Origin: Aureimonas sp. SA4125
GTDB taxonomy: Bacteria > Pseudomonadota > Alphaproteobacteria > Rhizobiales > Rhizobiaceae
Direction: 5' to 3'
Length of the DNA stretch: 64,000 nt
NCBI RefSeq assembly: GCF_019973775.1
Contig: NZ_AP025032.1
Location: 806,001-870,000 of the forward strand
Of the stretch, positions 46,983 through 56,212 are shown one piece after another. The first letter of the stretch is position 1. Each line of letters starts with the position of its first letter. Position numbers and translations under genes: made by a program. A model generated the notes under the pieces. It was not told the DNA's origin, searched no databases, and saw only the letters and a program-made list of their open reading frames with translations.

Positions 46983-48575
46983 ATGACCCCCCGCGTTCTC
47001 GTTTCCGACCAGCTTTCCCCCACTGCCGTCCAGATCTTCAAGGATCGCGGCGTCGAGGTCGACTACCTCCCCGATCTCGGCAAGGACAAGGATGCGCTCC
47101 TCGCCGTCATCGACCGGTATGACGGCCTCGCCATCCGCTCCGCCACCAAGGTGACCGAAAAGCTCATCGCCGCCGCGACCAAGCTGAAAGTGATCGGCCG
47201 CGCCGGCATCGGCGTCGACAATGTCGACATTCCGGCGGCCTCGCGGAAGGGTATCATCGTGATGAACACGCCCTTCGGCAATTCGATCACCACCGCCGAG
47301 CATGCCATCGCGCTGATGTTCGCCGTCGCCCGGCAGCTGCCGGCGGCCGATGTCTCGACGCAGGCCGGCAAGTGGGAGAAGAACCGCTTCATGGGCGTCG
47401 AGATCACCGGCAAGGTGCTCGGCATCATCGGCTGCGGCAATATCGGCGCGATCGTCGCGACTCGCGGCGTCGGGTTGAAGATGAAGGTCATCGCCTTCGA
47501 TCCCTTCCTCTCGGCCGACCGGGCGGCCCATCTCGGCATCGAGAAGGTCGAGCTCGAGACGCTGTTCCAGCGTGCCGATTTCATCACCCTGCACACGCCG
47601 ATGACCGACAAGACGAAGGGCATCATCGATGCCAGGGCGATCGCCCAGATGAAGGACGGCGTGCGCATCATCAACTGCGCCCGCGGCGGTCTCGTGGTCG
47701 AGAAGGATCTCGCCGAGGCGATCAGATCCGGCAAGGTCGCCGGTGCCGGCGTCGACGTGTTCGAGACCGAGCCGGCGAAGGAATCGCCGCTCTTCGGCCT
47801 GGAGAACGTCGTCTGCACCCCGCATCTCGGCGCCTCGACCGAGGAGGCGCAGGAAAACGTCGCGCTGCAGGTCGCCGAGCAGATGTCGGACTACCTGATT
47901 TCCGGCGCCGTGCAGAACGCGCTGAACATGCCGTCGATCTCGGCCGAGGAGGCGCCGCTTCTGACACCCTTCGTCAAGCTGGCCGAAATCCTCGGCTCCT
48001 TCGTCGGCCAGGTCACGGAAGATCCGATCAAGGCGGTCGAGATCGTCTATGACGGTGCGCCGGGCGCGATGAACACGCGGGCCCTGACGAGCGCGGCGCT
48101 CGCCGGTCTCCTGAAGCCGCTGATGCAGTCGGTGAACATGGTGTCGGCGCCGCTGATGGCCAAGGAGCGAGGCATCATCGTCTCCGAGGTCCGGCGCGAC
48201 AAGTCGGGCGTCTTCGACGGCTATATCAAGCTGACCGTGACCACCGAGAAGTTCTCGCGCTCGGTCGCCGGCACGTCCTTCTCGGACGGCAAGCCGCGCT
48301 TCATCCAGATCAAGGACATCAACATGGAGGCCGAGATCGGGCGCCACATGCTCTACACCACCAACCACGACGAGCCCGGCGTCATCGGCGAGCTCGGCAC
48401 CGTGTGCAGCAAGAACAACATCAACATCGCCAATTTCCACCTTGGCCGGAATGCCAAGGGCGGCGATGCGATCGCCATGATCTATCTCGACGAGCCGGTG
48501 GACGATGCCGTGATGGCGGAAATCCGCGGCCTGAAGAAGATCGGGCAGGCCAAGCTCCTGTCCTTCGACGTCTGA
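46983..48575 (+). CDS. serA: D-3-phosphoglycerate dehydrogenase SerA
   Basis: The 530-residue enzyme catalyses the first step of serine synthesis. It has substrate-binding R-S-A-T-K-V-T, the NAD motif G-I-I-G-C-G-N-I-G (about 150-158), the catalytic Arg/Glu/His set (C-A-R-G-G-L-V, E-T-E-P, P-H-L-G-A-S-T), an intervening domain (about 320-450) and a C-terminal ACT domain with H-D-E-P-G-V-I-G. This is the long type I form with serine-sensing potential. Confidence 0.98.
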   Translation: MTPRVLVSDQLSPTAVQIFKDRGVEVDYLPDLGKDKDALLAVIDRYDGLAIRSATKVTEKLIAAATKLKVIGRAGIGVDNVDIPAASRKGIIVMNTPFGNSITTAEHAIALMFAVARQLPAADVSTQAGKWEKNRFMGVEITGKVLGIIGCGNIGAIVATRGVGLKMKVIAFDPFLSADRAAHLGIEKVELETLFQRADFITLHTPMTDKTKGIIDARAIAQMKDGVRIINCARGGLVVEKDLAEAIRSGKVAGAGVDVFETEPAKESPLFGLENVVCTPHLGASTEEAQENVALQVAEQMSDYLISGAVQNALNMPSISAEEAPLLTPFVKLAEILGSFVGQVTEDPIKAVEIVYDGAPGAMNTRALTSAALAGLLKPLMQSVNMVSAPLMAKERGIIVSEVRRDKSGVFDGYIKLTVTTEKFSRSVAGTSFSDGKPRFIQIKDINMEAEIGRHMLYTTNHDEPGVIGELGTVCSKNNINIANFHLGRNAKGGDAIAMIYLDEPVDDAVMAEIRGLKKIGQAKLLSFDV

Positions 48576-48729
48576 TCTTTTTCAGACCTCCAGGGGTCGC
48601 GGCAGGCTCCCTAGCGCTGTCGCGACCGCTGCCCGCCGGAGGCGGGGCGGCGCACGAGATCAGGTCCTTCGGGTCTCACTTTGCCAAGGCGACAGGGGGC
48701 GGCGCCCTCGAGCGATGGCCGACGGGCTG

Positions 48730-49650
48730 TCAGAGTGTGCCTGGTGACGCCTCGACCTCCTCGCGCGCGCTTCGCCGCTCCGCGAGCACGATCCCGCCCA
48801 GCACCAGGCCAAGCGCCACCGCATGGTACGGATATGGCTTCTCGCCAACGACGAGAATGGCGAGAATCGCGCCGAAAATCGGCGTCAGATTGGTGAAGAG
48901 ATTGGCACGGTTCGCCCCGATCAGCTCGATGGCGCGGACGTAGAGCGACTGCGAGACGATCGACGGAAGGAGGGCGGCGAAGACGACGATGGCCCAGCCT
49001 CTGCTGTCCGGCAGGATCATTCCGCCATAGGCGGCTTCGACAGCGGCCAGCGGAACAGAACTGACGAGCGCCGACAGCGACAGCACGAAGATGAGGCTGA
49101 GCCAGTGGATCGGCGGTTTGGCGCGGATGCCCACCGTAAATCCCGCATAGAGCAGGACGGCCAGCAACATCAGCGCGTCGCCGCGGTTCAGCTGCAGGCT
49201 CGCCAGCGCGGAAAGGTCGCCATGCGACGCCGTGACCGCGACGCCGGTGATCGTGACGACGAAGCCGATCATCTGCCATCGCGTCACGGCCGTCCGGAAC
49301 AGGACGAACGACAGCGCGAAGACGACGAGCGGCATCGACGCCTGCTCGATCACCACGTTCAGCGCGCTCGTATAGGTCAGGGCGAGGTAGAAGAGGGCGT
49401 TGAACACGCTGAAGCCGAAGATGCCGAGCGCGATCAGCAAGGGCAGGCGCGGACGGATCATCGGCCAGTCGTGGCGGGCATGGGACCAGGCGAAGGGCGT
49501 CAGCACCGCGCAGGCGACGATCCAGCGCAAGAGGGTCAGCATCATCGGCGAGACATGCCCGACGGCGAGCTTTCCGGCCACGGCATTGGCGCCCCAGATC
49601 AGGGCGACCAGCGTGAGCATCGCATAGGGATGGGAGATCAGCTTTTTCAT
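48730..49650 (-). CDS. DMT superfamily (EamA) transporter
   Basis: The 306-residue protein has ten hydrophobic segments in two EamA repeats: A-L-I-W-G-A-N-A-V at the start, and P-S-I-V-S-Q-S-L-Y-V-R-A-I-E-L-I-G followed by N-L-T-P-I-F-G-A-I near the end, the classic motif at the junction of helices 9 and 10. It is not a close paralogue of the exporter at 6.8 kb. Convergent with serA and divergent from purA. The substrate is unknown. Confidence 0.88.
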   Translation of the reverse strand: MKKLISHPYAMLTLVALIWGANAVAGKLAVGHVSPMMLTLLRWIVACAVLTPFAWSHARHDWPMIRPRLPLLIALGIFGFSVFNALFYLALTYTSALNVVIEQASMPLVVFALSFVLFRTAVTRWQMIGFVVTITGVAVTASHGDLSALASLQLNRGDALMLLAVLLYAGFTVGIRAKPPIHWLSLIFVLSLSALVSSVPLAAVEAAYGGMILPDSRGWAIVVFAALLPSIVSQSLYVRAIELIGANRANLFTNLTPIFGAILAILVVGEKPYPYHAVALGLVLGGIVLAERRSAREEVEASPGTL

Positions 49651-49903
49651 GCGCCGGGTTTACGGTGACGCGCGTTTGCCGCAAAGGGTGCGGCGGGCAA
49701 ATAAGCCGTTTGAAACAGATCGATCGTGGCTAAAAGGCGGGCACGCGTCTCGCTTCACGCGGCGACTGACCTTATAGTCCGATCGTTTGCGAGAGCCCTC
49801 GTCGGGCGCCGCCACCGGATACACGGCGACTTCCGGCCGAATCGGCCGAGAGCACAGAGACAATGGGCGGCGCCGCAATGGGCGTCTGCCGCGAGGAGAA
49901 TGC

Positions 49904-51196
49904 ATGGCCAACGTCGTCGTCGTCGGATCGCAATGGGGAGACGAGGGGAAGGGCAAGATCGTCGACTGGCTGTCGGAACGCGCCGACGTCGTCGTGCGCT
50001 TCCAGGGTGGGCACAATGCCGGCCACACCCTCGTCGTCGACGGCGTTTCCTACAAGCTGTCGCTGCTGCCGTCCGGCGTGGTGCGCCAGGGCAAGCTGTC
50101 GATCATCGGCAATGGCGTCGTCTTCGATCCGCATGCCTTCGTCGCCGAGAAGAAGCGACTCGGCGACCAGGGCGTGTCGATCACGCCGCAGTCGCTGCGG
50201 ATCGCCGACAATGCCTCGCTGATCCTGTCGCTGCACCGCGAACTCGACGCCATCCGCGAAAACTCGAACGCCGGCACGAAGATCGGCACGACCCGGCGGG
50301 GCATCGGCCCGGCCTATGAGGACAAGGTCGGGCGCCGGGCGATCCGGGTCATGGACCTCGCCGATCCCGATATCCTGCCCGAGCGCGTCGAGCGGCTGCT
50401 TGCTCATCACAATCCGCTGCGGCGTGGCCTTGGCGTCGCCGAAGTCGCCGCCGAGACCATCATGGACGAACTGACTTCGGTCGCCGCCGAGATCACGCCC
50501 TACATCGATCGTGTCTGGAAGCTGCTCGACGAGCGGCGAAAGGCCGGCGACCGGATCCTGTTCGAGGGCGCGCAGGGAACCATGCTCGACATCGATCACG
50601 GCACCTATCCCTTCGTCACCTCGTCCAACACCGTCGCCGGCCAGGCCGCCGCCGGCTCCGGCATGGGGCCGGGCAGCGTCGGCTTCGTGCTCGGCATCAC
50701 CAAGGCCTACACGACACGGGTGGGCGAGGGGCCGTTTCCGACCGAGCTGACCGACGAGATCGGGCAGTTCCTCGGCGAGAAGGGCCATGAATTCGGCACC
50801 GTCACCGGGCGCAAGCGCCGCTGCGGCTGGTTCGACGCCGTGCTGGTGCGTCAGGCCGTCGCCATCAACGGCATGACCGGCATGGCGCTGACCAAGCTCG
50901 ACGTCCTCGACGGCCTCGACGAGTTGAAGATCTGCGTCGGCTACCGCCTCGACGGCGAGGTGATCGACTATCTTCCGGCGACGCTGGGAGCGACCGAACG
51001 GCTGGAGCCGATCTACGAGACGCTGGAGGGGTGGAAGGAAACCACCGCGGGGGCGCGCCGCTGGAGCGACCTGCCGGCCCAGGCGGTAAAATATGTTCGG
51101 CACATCGAGGAACTTGTCGGTGCGCCCGTCACTCTTTTGTCTACCTCTCCTGAGAGAGAAGACACGATACTTGTTCGCGATCCGTTTCAAGACTAG
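49904..51196 (+). CDS. purA: Adenylosuccinate synthetase PurA
   Basis: The 430-residue enzyme converts IMP, aspartate and GTP to adenylosuccinate. It has the GTP P-loop-like G-D-E-G-K-G-K (12-18), [25 protein letters not shown] and V-T-G-R-K-R-R. The ATG at 49904 is supported by GAGGAG. An in-frame start far upstream would add an unrelated basic N-terminus and is rejected. Confidence 0.98.
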   Translation: MANVVVVGSQWGDEGKGKIVDWLSERADVVVRFQGGHNAGHTLVVDGVSYKLSLLPSGVVRQGKLSIIGNGVVFDPHAFVAEKKRLGDQGVSITPQSLRIADNASLILSLHRELDAIRENSNAGTKIGTTRRGIGPAYEDKVGRRAIRVMDLADPDILPERVERLLAHHNPLRRGLGVAEVAAETIMDELTSVAAEITPYIDRVWKLLDERRKAGDRILFEGAQGTMLDIDHGTYPFVTSSNTVAGQAAAGSGMGPGSVGFVLGITKAYTTRVGEGPFPTELTDEIGQFLGEKGHEFGTVTGRKRRCGWFDAVLVRQAVAINGMTGMALTKLDVLDGLDELKICVGYRLDGEVIDYLPATLGATERLEPIYETLEGWKETTAGARRWSDLPAQAVKYVRHIEELVGAPVTLLSTSPEREDTILVRDPFQD

Positions 51197-51363
51197 AGGT
51201 TCGTTTCGCGAAAGCTGCCGGCGATAGTCCTTTGGGGTGGACGACGCCCGTTCCCTCTGGCCGCATTCGTCGGCGGCGACCCTTTCGTCCCGAAGCCAGC
51301 AGCGCTGGCTTCGGCCCAATCCGTTGTGCACCGAGCACCATGACGAGTGAGTGACGGCAATCC

Positions 51364-53400
51364 ATGGCCGATTTGAGCGCGGTTCTGCGTAAGACGATCG
51401 ACGGCCTGCCAAGGGCCACCCCGGACCTCCGGGCGAAGGTCTATGAAAAGGCGCGTTCGGCGATCGAGCGGCAGATCGCCACCGCGAGCCCTCCCTTGTC
51501 GGAGTCTGTCATCGAGGCCCGCCGCTCGGCGCTGGCCGACGCCATCGACAGGACCGAAGACCACTATCTCGACCTCGATGCCGCCGGAAGCGGATCCGGC
51601 ACGGCCCGAGAGGTTCAAGCTGTTGCGGAGCCGCCCAAGGCGTCGCCACCCCGCCCGCAGCCGGAGCGCACGCAGCCTGATCGGCCAGAGCCAGAACGGG
51701 GTCGGTCGGACCAGGAACGGTTGGAACAGGCAAAAACGGGCCGTCCGGAAATGCCGCGGGTCGACGCTCCACGCGCCGATCGGGGACCGTCCGAGCCCCT
51801 GCGCCCCCCGGTGCCTAGCCCGGCCGGTCCCGCGCTTGCGCGGCCCTCCTTGTCCGCACCGGCCCAGAAGCCGGCCTGGCCGAAGGTTGCCGTCGCCGAG
51901 ACCGGCGAGCTCCGCCGCACCGAAGCCGGCAACGGCGCGCCCCAGGTTCGTCCCGAGGATGGCGCCCGTCGTCCGATATCGGACTCCCCAGTGCCGGCCC
52001 GACCGAAGAAGGAGGCCTCCGCGCCATCGGCCGAGAAGCGCGCGCCTGCTGTCGCTAAGCCCGGCGAGCGCCGCGAGCCCGGTGTCGACGTTCTGAAACT
52101 TCAACCGACCTATGACAGGACCGAGCCCGAGTCTGGCCTCGACAGCATTCCTGCTGCCGACATTGCCGCGCCGCGCTACACCAACGGTCGCCGTCCGGGC
52201 AAGGCAGAGCGGAGCCGGACGCCGATCCTCGCCGGTCTTGCGATCCTTCTTCTCGGCGGTGGCGCTGCGCTTGCCTATGTCTACCAGAACGAGATCCAGG
52301 CGCTTCTGAACGCGCCGGCAAGCGAGACGACCGAGGTCGCCGCCACCACTGCGCCAGCCACGACCGCGGCGGCTCCGGATGCTGGACAAGCGACGCCTGC
52401 GACGACGCCCCCGGTTGCCACCTCGCCGCCGGTCGCTGGCGAGACACCGGTGGCTCCGCCGGCAGCGACGCCCGACGACGCGAACGACGAGATCGCCGCT
52501 TTGACGCCGGACAACGCCGCCGAGGGCATTGCGCTCCAGTCGCCGAAGCGGCGGTTTACCCAGCGCCTGATGCCCGACGGCACCGAGGTCGACGAGGGAC
52601 CGGGCACGCCGGACGCCAACGCCTTCGACGAAGGCACCAATATCGCAGCGGCGTCGCCGCCGGAGACGAGCTCGACGCTTGCGCCGGCCATTCCGCCGGC
52701 TGCCACGGATGCGGCTGCGATCCCGGGGGAGCCGGGCTCTCCCGTCGTTCCGCCTGCGACGCCGGATACTGCCCCGGTCGAGGCAACGCCTCCGGCTGCC
52801 GTGGATACGCAGACGGCCGCCTTGCCGCCCGAGAGCGCCTCCGGTGCGCTGGCCGTCGGCCAGAAGGCTGTCTTCTACGAGGAGCGCACCGAGACCGAGC
52901 AGGGCTCGCAGCAGGCCGGCAACGTCGTCTGGAGCGTCGTCAACGAATCGCCTTCCGAGGGACAGCCGCCGGAACCGGCGATCCGCGCCGTGGCCGATAT
53001 TCCGGATCGGAACCTGAAGCTGACGATGACCATCCGCCGCAACGCCGATGCGACGCTGCCGGCGAGCCACGTCATCGAACTGATGTTCGAGGTTCCGGAG
53101 AACTTTGCCGGTGGCCAGATTGCCAACGTCCAGCGGCTGGCGCTGAAGCCGACCGAGGAGGCACGCGGCGAGCCGCTGATCGGCGTCGCCGGTCAGATCT
53201 CCGAAGGCTTCTTCATCATTGCCCTCAACAATCTCGAGCAAGCGACGAAGAGCAATCTCGACCTGATGGGCAGGGAAGAGTGGATCGACATTCCGATCGC
53301 CTATGCAACCGGGCGGCGGGCGCTGATCTCGATCGACAAGGGCATTCCGGGCGACCGCGCCTTCAAGCAGGCAATGGACGCCTGGGCCGCGAAAACCTGA
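51364..53400 (+). CDS. Large Pro/Ala-rich single-pass membrane protein of unknown function
   Basis: The 678-residue protein has four parts. A helical N-terminal domain (about 1-75) starts A-D-L-S-A-V-L-R-K-T. A long Pro/Arg/Glu-rich linker (about 76-275) follows. One transmembrane helix (about 283-304, I-L-A-G-L-A-I-L-L-L-G-G-G) precedes a second Pro/Ala/Thr-rich linker (about 315-505) and a conserved-looking C-terminal domain (about 505-678) with Y-E-E-R-T-E and V-V-W-S-V-V-N-E. Orientation suggests a cytoplasmic N-terminus and periplasmic C-terminal domain. I do not recognise a named family. It lies between purA and the rpoH region. Confidence 0.8.
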   Translation: MADLSAVLRKTIDGLPRATPDLRAKVYEKARSAIERQIATASPPLSESVIEARRSALADAIDRTEDHYLDLDAAGSGSGTAREVQAVAEPPKASPPRPQPERTQPDRPEPERGRSDQERLEQAKTGRPEMPRVDAPRADRGPSEPLRPPVPSPAGPALARPSLSAPAQKPAWPKVAVAETGELRRTEAGNGAPQVRPEDGARRPISDSPVPARPKKEASAPSAEKRAPAVAKPGERREPGVDVLKLQPTYDRTEPESGLDSIPAADIAAPRYTNGRRPGKAERSRTPILAGLAILLLGGGAALAYVYQNEIQALLNAPASETTEVAATTAPATTAAAPDAGQATPATTPPVATSPPVAGETPVAPPAATPDDANDEIAALTPDNAAEGIALQSPKRRFTQRLMPDGTEVDEGPGTPDANAFDEGTNIAAASPPETSSTLAPAIPPAATDAAAIPGEPGSPVVPPATPDTAPVEATPPAAVDTQTAALPPESASGALAVGQKAVFYEERTETEQGSQQAGNVVWSVVNESPSEGQPPEPAIRAVADIPDRNLKLTMTIRRNADATLPASHVIELMFEVPENFAGGQIANVQRLALKPTEEARGEPLIGVAGQISEGFFIIALNNLEQATKSNLDLMGREEWIDIPIAYATGRRALISIDKGIPGDRAFKQAMDAWAAKT

Positions 53401-53432
53401 GTTTCGGCGCCCGTGACTGACACGAACGACAA

Positions 53433-53462
53433 CGGCCCCGCATCGCTGCGGGGCCGTTTGTT
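53433..53462 (+). terminator. Rho-independent terminator after the 678-residue protein gene
   Basis: A perfect ten-base stem CGGCCCCGCA/TGCGGGGCCG with a TCGC loop is followed by TTTGTT, 32 bp past the stop. Confidence 0.9.
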
Positions 53463-53627
53463 GCCGCGGCACGGTGTCGATGGCAAATGCCCGCGCCATC
53501 GACGGCGTTTCATTCCGCCTCGGGCCGATCAGTTCCGGCCTCGGCGAAGGGTAAGCCCCGCGCTGCCCGGCACCCGGTCTCACGCGTCGCGTAACGCCTC
53601 GATCGATGACGCCGTGCCGGGGGACCG

Positions 53628-54467
53628 TCAGTGCGACAACAGGACCGGCAGACGCAGGTCGTTGAACACCCCGGTGGTGGCGCTGCCGAGAATGAAGTCG
53701 CGGATGCGGGAATGGCCGAAGCCGCCCATCACCAGCATCTGCGCGCCGGCCAGCAAGGCCGTCTCCTGCAAGGCCGTTGCCGCCTTTCTGCCGTTCAGCG
53801 TCACGATCTGCGGCTCGGCACGGTAGCCCCGGCGTCGAAGCGAGGCAGCCAGGGCCTCGGCGAGACCCTTTCCCGGGAGCGTCTTGTCGTCCTCGATGGT
53901 CATGACCGTGATCTTGCAGTCGTCGGGGAGGAGGGGCATGGCGTCGGCCAGGGACCTTGCCGCGACGCGGCTCGCATCCCAGCCGACGGCCACGTGCGTG
54001 ATCGGGGCCGACGTTGCGCCGGGGGGAACAAGGATCGACGGGCGACCAGCCTCGAACACGACGGTCTGCGCGAAGTCACGAACGGCGTTGCCATCGCTGG
54101 ACAATGGCAGCAGCACGACATCGAAGGACCGGGCCTCCAAGGCGGCGCCGAATTCCGCCCGTCCCATGCCGGCGTGCCGTATCGAAAAATCGACATTGAT
54201 GCCAGGGCCGGCCTTCGCCTTCAGCAACGCTTCGAGGTCGCGGCACCGCGACAGGCTGTGCTTCTCAGCCATCTGCCTCAACTCGGGCATGTTGAGCAGC
54301 ATGCTGCCTACCGGGAGTGGGACGTGGGGAATGTCGACGGCGAAGGCCGTGGCACTGAGCTCGCACCGGAGAGCTTCCGCCAGGGCCAGTGCCCCTTCGA
54401 CGGCGGTGTCGGGGGCGGAATCGGGGTAGCTGACCAGGGGCATGTAGGCGAGACGGATGGGCGACAT
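53628..54467 (-). CDS. Tandem-domain universal stress protein (UspA family)
   Basis: The 279-residue protein has two Usp folds. The first (about 1-150) is degenerate; the second (about 155-279) contains V-A-V-G-W-D-A-S and the nucleotide-binding M-G-G-F-G-H-S-R-I-R-D-F-I-L-G-S-A-T-T-G-V (G-2x-G-9x-G-S/T type), so it probably binds ATP. Such tandem Usps are induced by starvation or oxygen limitation. An FNR/FixK-type box lies 111 bp upstream of the start. Confidence 0.93.
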   Translation of the reverse strand: MSPIRLAYMPLVSYPDSAPDTAVEGALALAEALRCELSATAFAVDIPHVPLPVGSMLLNMPELRQMAEKHSLSRCRDLEALLKAKAGPGINVDFSIRHAGMGRAEFGAALEARSFDVVLLPLSSDGNAVRDFAQTVVFEAGRPSILVPPGATSAPITHVAVGWDASRVAARSLADAMPLLPDDCKITVMTIEDDKTLPGKGLAEALAASLRRRGYRAEPQIVTLNGRKAATALQETALLAGAQMLVMGGFGHSRIRDFILGSATTGVFNDLRLPVLLSH

Positions 54468-54577
54468 GGGAGGTCCTTTCTTTGCTGCACTGCGGAAGGC
54501 AGGGAAATCCCTGGGGATTTCGTAAAGGCCTTCTTGCGGCTTTCACCATGACTAAGCACGCCTGAACGCTGCCCGAC

Positions 54578-54591
54578 TTGACCCAAGTCAA
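54578..54591. promoter_or_regulatory. FNR/FixK-type operator upstream of the universal stress protein gene
   Basis: TTGAC-CCAA-GTCAA matches the TTGAY-N4-RTCAA consensus of CRP/FNR-family oxygen-responsive regulators and is a perfect palindrome in its arms. It lies 111 bp upstream of the usp start. Universal stress protein genes are common members of FNR/FixK regulons, so the match is biologically sensible; it has not been tested here. Confidence 0.65.
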
Positions 54592-55006
54592 ACCAGACGT
54601 GCGAGCCGCGACCAAACTGATGGATAGTGCAGAAAAATAGGGCAATCCCGTGCCCCATGATCGCTGTCGATCCGCCCATGAGATGGCCGAGCGTCTAAAG
54701 GTGCACGAAGCCATGGTTTGTGCTGGATCAAGGGCGGACAATGGCGTCCGATCAAAATCGGCAAGGGACCGATCGGCATTGGACGGCGGTTGCGGACCGC
54801 GACCTGGGACGCGGTCCGCACCATCGCGAGACCGGAGCAGGCGCGGGCAGCGGTCGGGAATTGGCCGGGGACGCTCCACGGGCGCACGCTCCACCGGTGG
54901 ATCACACATGACATCGCCAAGGCTCAGGGCGCCCGTTGTTCTGACACCCGCCCGTCTGCGGCATGTCGACCGGTCTCTGCCGCGCTGGCCTGCGATAATC
55001 GGCGTG
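54592..55006. other. Non-coding stretch between the usp promoter and rpoH
   Basis: Together with the operator region this makes a 579-bp gap (54468-55046) without a convincing gene. Several short frames exist on both strands but they are arginine/proline-rich with no ribosome-binding site or family resemblance. No repeat, tRNA or terminator apart from the rpoH hairpin was found. Confidence 0.5.
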
Positions 55007-55027
55007 GCGGCCCCAATCCGGGGCCGC
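55007..55027 (-). terminator. Hairpin downstream of rpoH
   Basis: A perfect eight-base stem GCGGCCCC/GGGGCCGC with a five-base loop lies 20 bp past the rpoH stop on the minus strand. A U-run is lacking, so it is a weak or Rho-assisted terminator candidate. Confidence 0.5.
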
Positions 55028-55046
55028 GCTTATGCTTGCGGCCGTG

Positions 55047-55952
55047 TCAGGCGCTTTCGAGCACCCGCAGCTGTCGCTGCGCCGCCTCGGCCGTGTCCTT
55101 GACCGCTTTCTGCACCTTCTCGAAGGCGCGCACCTCGATCTGGCGCACGCGCTCGCGGCTGATGTCGAACTCGTCCGACAGAGCTTCCAGGGTCAGCGGG
55201 TCCTCCGACAGGCGGCGGGCCTCAAAGATCCGCCGCTCGCGGTCGTTGAGGACGTCCATCGCCTGGCGCAGCATGCCACGGCGCTGGTCGAGCTCGTCCT
55301 GCTCGACAAGCATGGATTCCTGGCTTTCCGACTGGTCGACCAGCCAATCCTGCCATTCGCCGGATTCGCCTTCGCCGGCCCGGATCGGGGCGTTCAGCGA
55401 TGCGTCGCCGGAAAGGCGGCGGTTCATCGAAATCACTTCCTCGTTCGATACGCCGAGCTGCGTCGCGATATGATCCACCTGATCGGGCCGGAGATCACCC
55501 TCCTCGAGCGCCTGGATCTTGGATTTCATCTTGCGCAGATTGAAGAACAGCCGCTTCTGGTTCGCGGTCGTGCCCATCTTCACCAGGCTCCACGAACGCA
55601 GGATGTATTCCTGGATCGAGGCCTTGATCCACCACATCGCGTAGGTCGCCAGCCGGAAGCCGCGATCGGCGTCGAAACGCTTGACCGCCTGCATCAGGCC
55701 GACATTGCCTTCGGACACGACCTCGCCGATCGGCAGGCCGTAGCCGCGATAGCCCATGGCGATCTTGGCGACGAGCCGGAGATGGCTGGTGACGAGCCTG
55801 TGCGCCGCAACGCGGTCGTCATGCTCGGCGTAGCGCTTGGCGAGCATGAACTCTTCCTGCGGTTCCAGCATGGGGAACTTGCGGATTTCCTCGAGATAGC
55901 GGCTGAGGCCGCCTTCGCTGGACGCGATACTGGGCAAACTGGCCTGGGCCAT
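55047..55952 (-). CDS. rpoH: RNA polymerase heat-shock sigma factor RpoH (sigma-32)
   Basis: The 301-residue sigma factor has region 2 with V-S-E-G-N-V-G-L-M-Q-A-V-K-R-F-D and F-R-L-A-T-Y-A-M-W-W-I-K-A-S-I-Q-E-Y, the RpoH box-like Q-K-R-L-F-F-N-L-R, and region 4.2 L-S-D-E-F-D-I-S-R-E-R-V-R-Q-I-E. The ATG at 55952 is fixed by AAGGAGGG eight bases upstream. About 150 bp upstream an AT-rich TATAAA (56109-56114, minus strand) and CCTTGC spaced by 16 could be a promoter. FtsH, which degrades RpoH in E. coli, is encoded at 39.4 kb. Confidence 0.97.
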   Translation of the reverse strand: MAQASLPSIASSEGGLSRYLEEIRKFPMLEPQEEFMLAKRYAEHDDRVAAHRLVTSHLRLVAKIAMGYRGYGLPIGEVVSEGNVGLMQAVKRFDADRGFRLATYAMWWIKASIQEYILRSWSLVKMGTTANQKRLFFNLRKMKSKIQALEEGDLRPDQVDHIATQLGVSNEEVISMNRRLSGDASLNAPIRAGEGESGEWQDWLVDQSESQESMLVEQDELDQRRGMLRQAMDVLNDRERRIFEARRLSEDPLTLEALSDEFDISRERVRQIEVRAFEKVQKAVKDTAEAAQRQLRVLESA

Positions 55953-56212
55953 GGAATGCACCCTCCTTCAAAAGTCGGCCGCTTCCCTCGAAGCCGGCCG
56001 ATGCTCGGACCGCACACGGCCGATCCGGCAATGTGGAATGGGGGTACATCGCAGCTTCCCGCGTCAGAAAAAGGGCACGCGGCGATGCACCACACCGTGA
56101 GCAACCGTTTTATACCATTCGGTCTATATTGCAAGGGCTTTCATCCCGGGCCCATCCGCCGTCCGAAAAGTCGGCCACCCATCACGTCGGCGTCGCACGG
56201 GGTGCGGCGCTG

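Noticed and set aside
46599..48440. 613-codon minus-strand frame opposite serA, and similar long antisense frames opposite ruvB, ftsH, glmM and the 51.4-kb gene
   Set aside because: No family resemblance, no ribosome-binding sites and full overlap with conserved genes on the other strand.
54650..55102. 150-codon plus-strand frame between usp and rpoH
   Set aside because: Arginine/serine-rich composition, no ribosome-binding site, and it runs into the antisense of rpoH.
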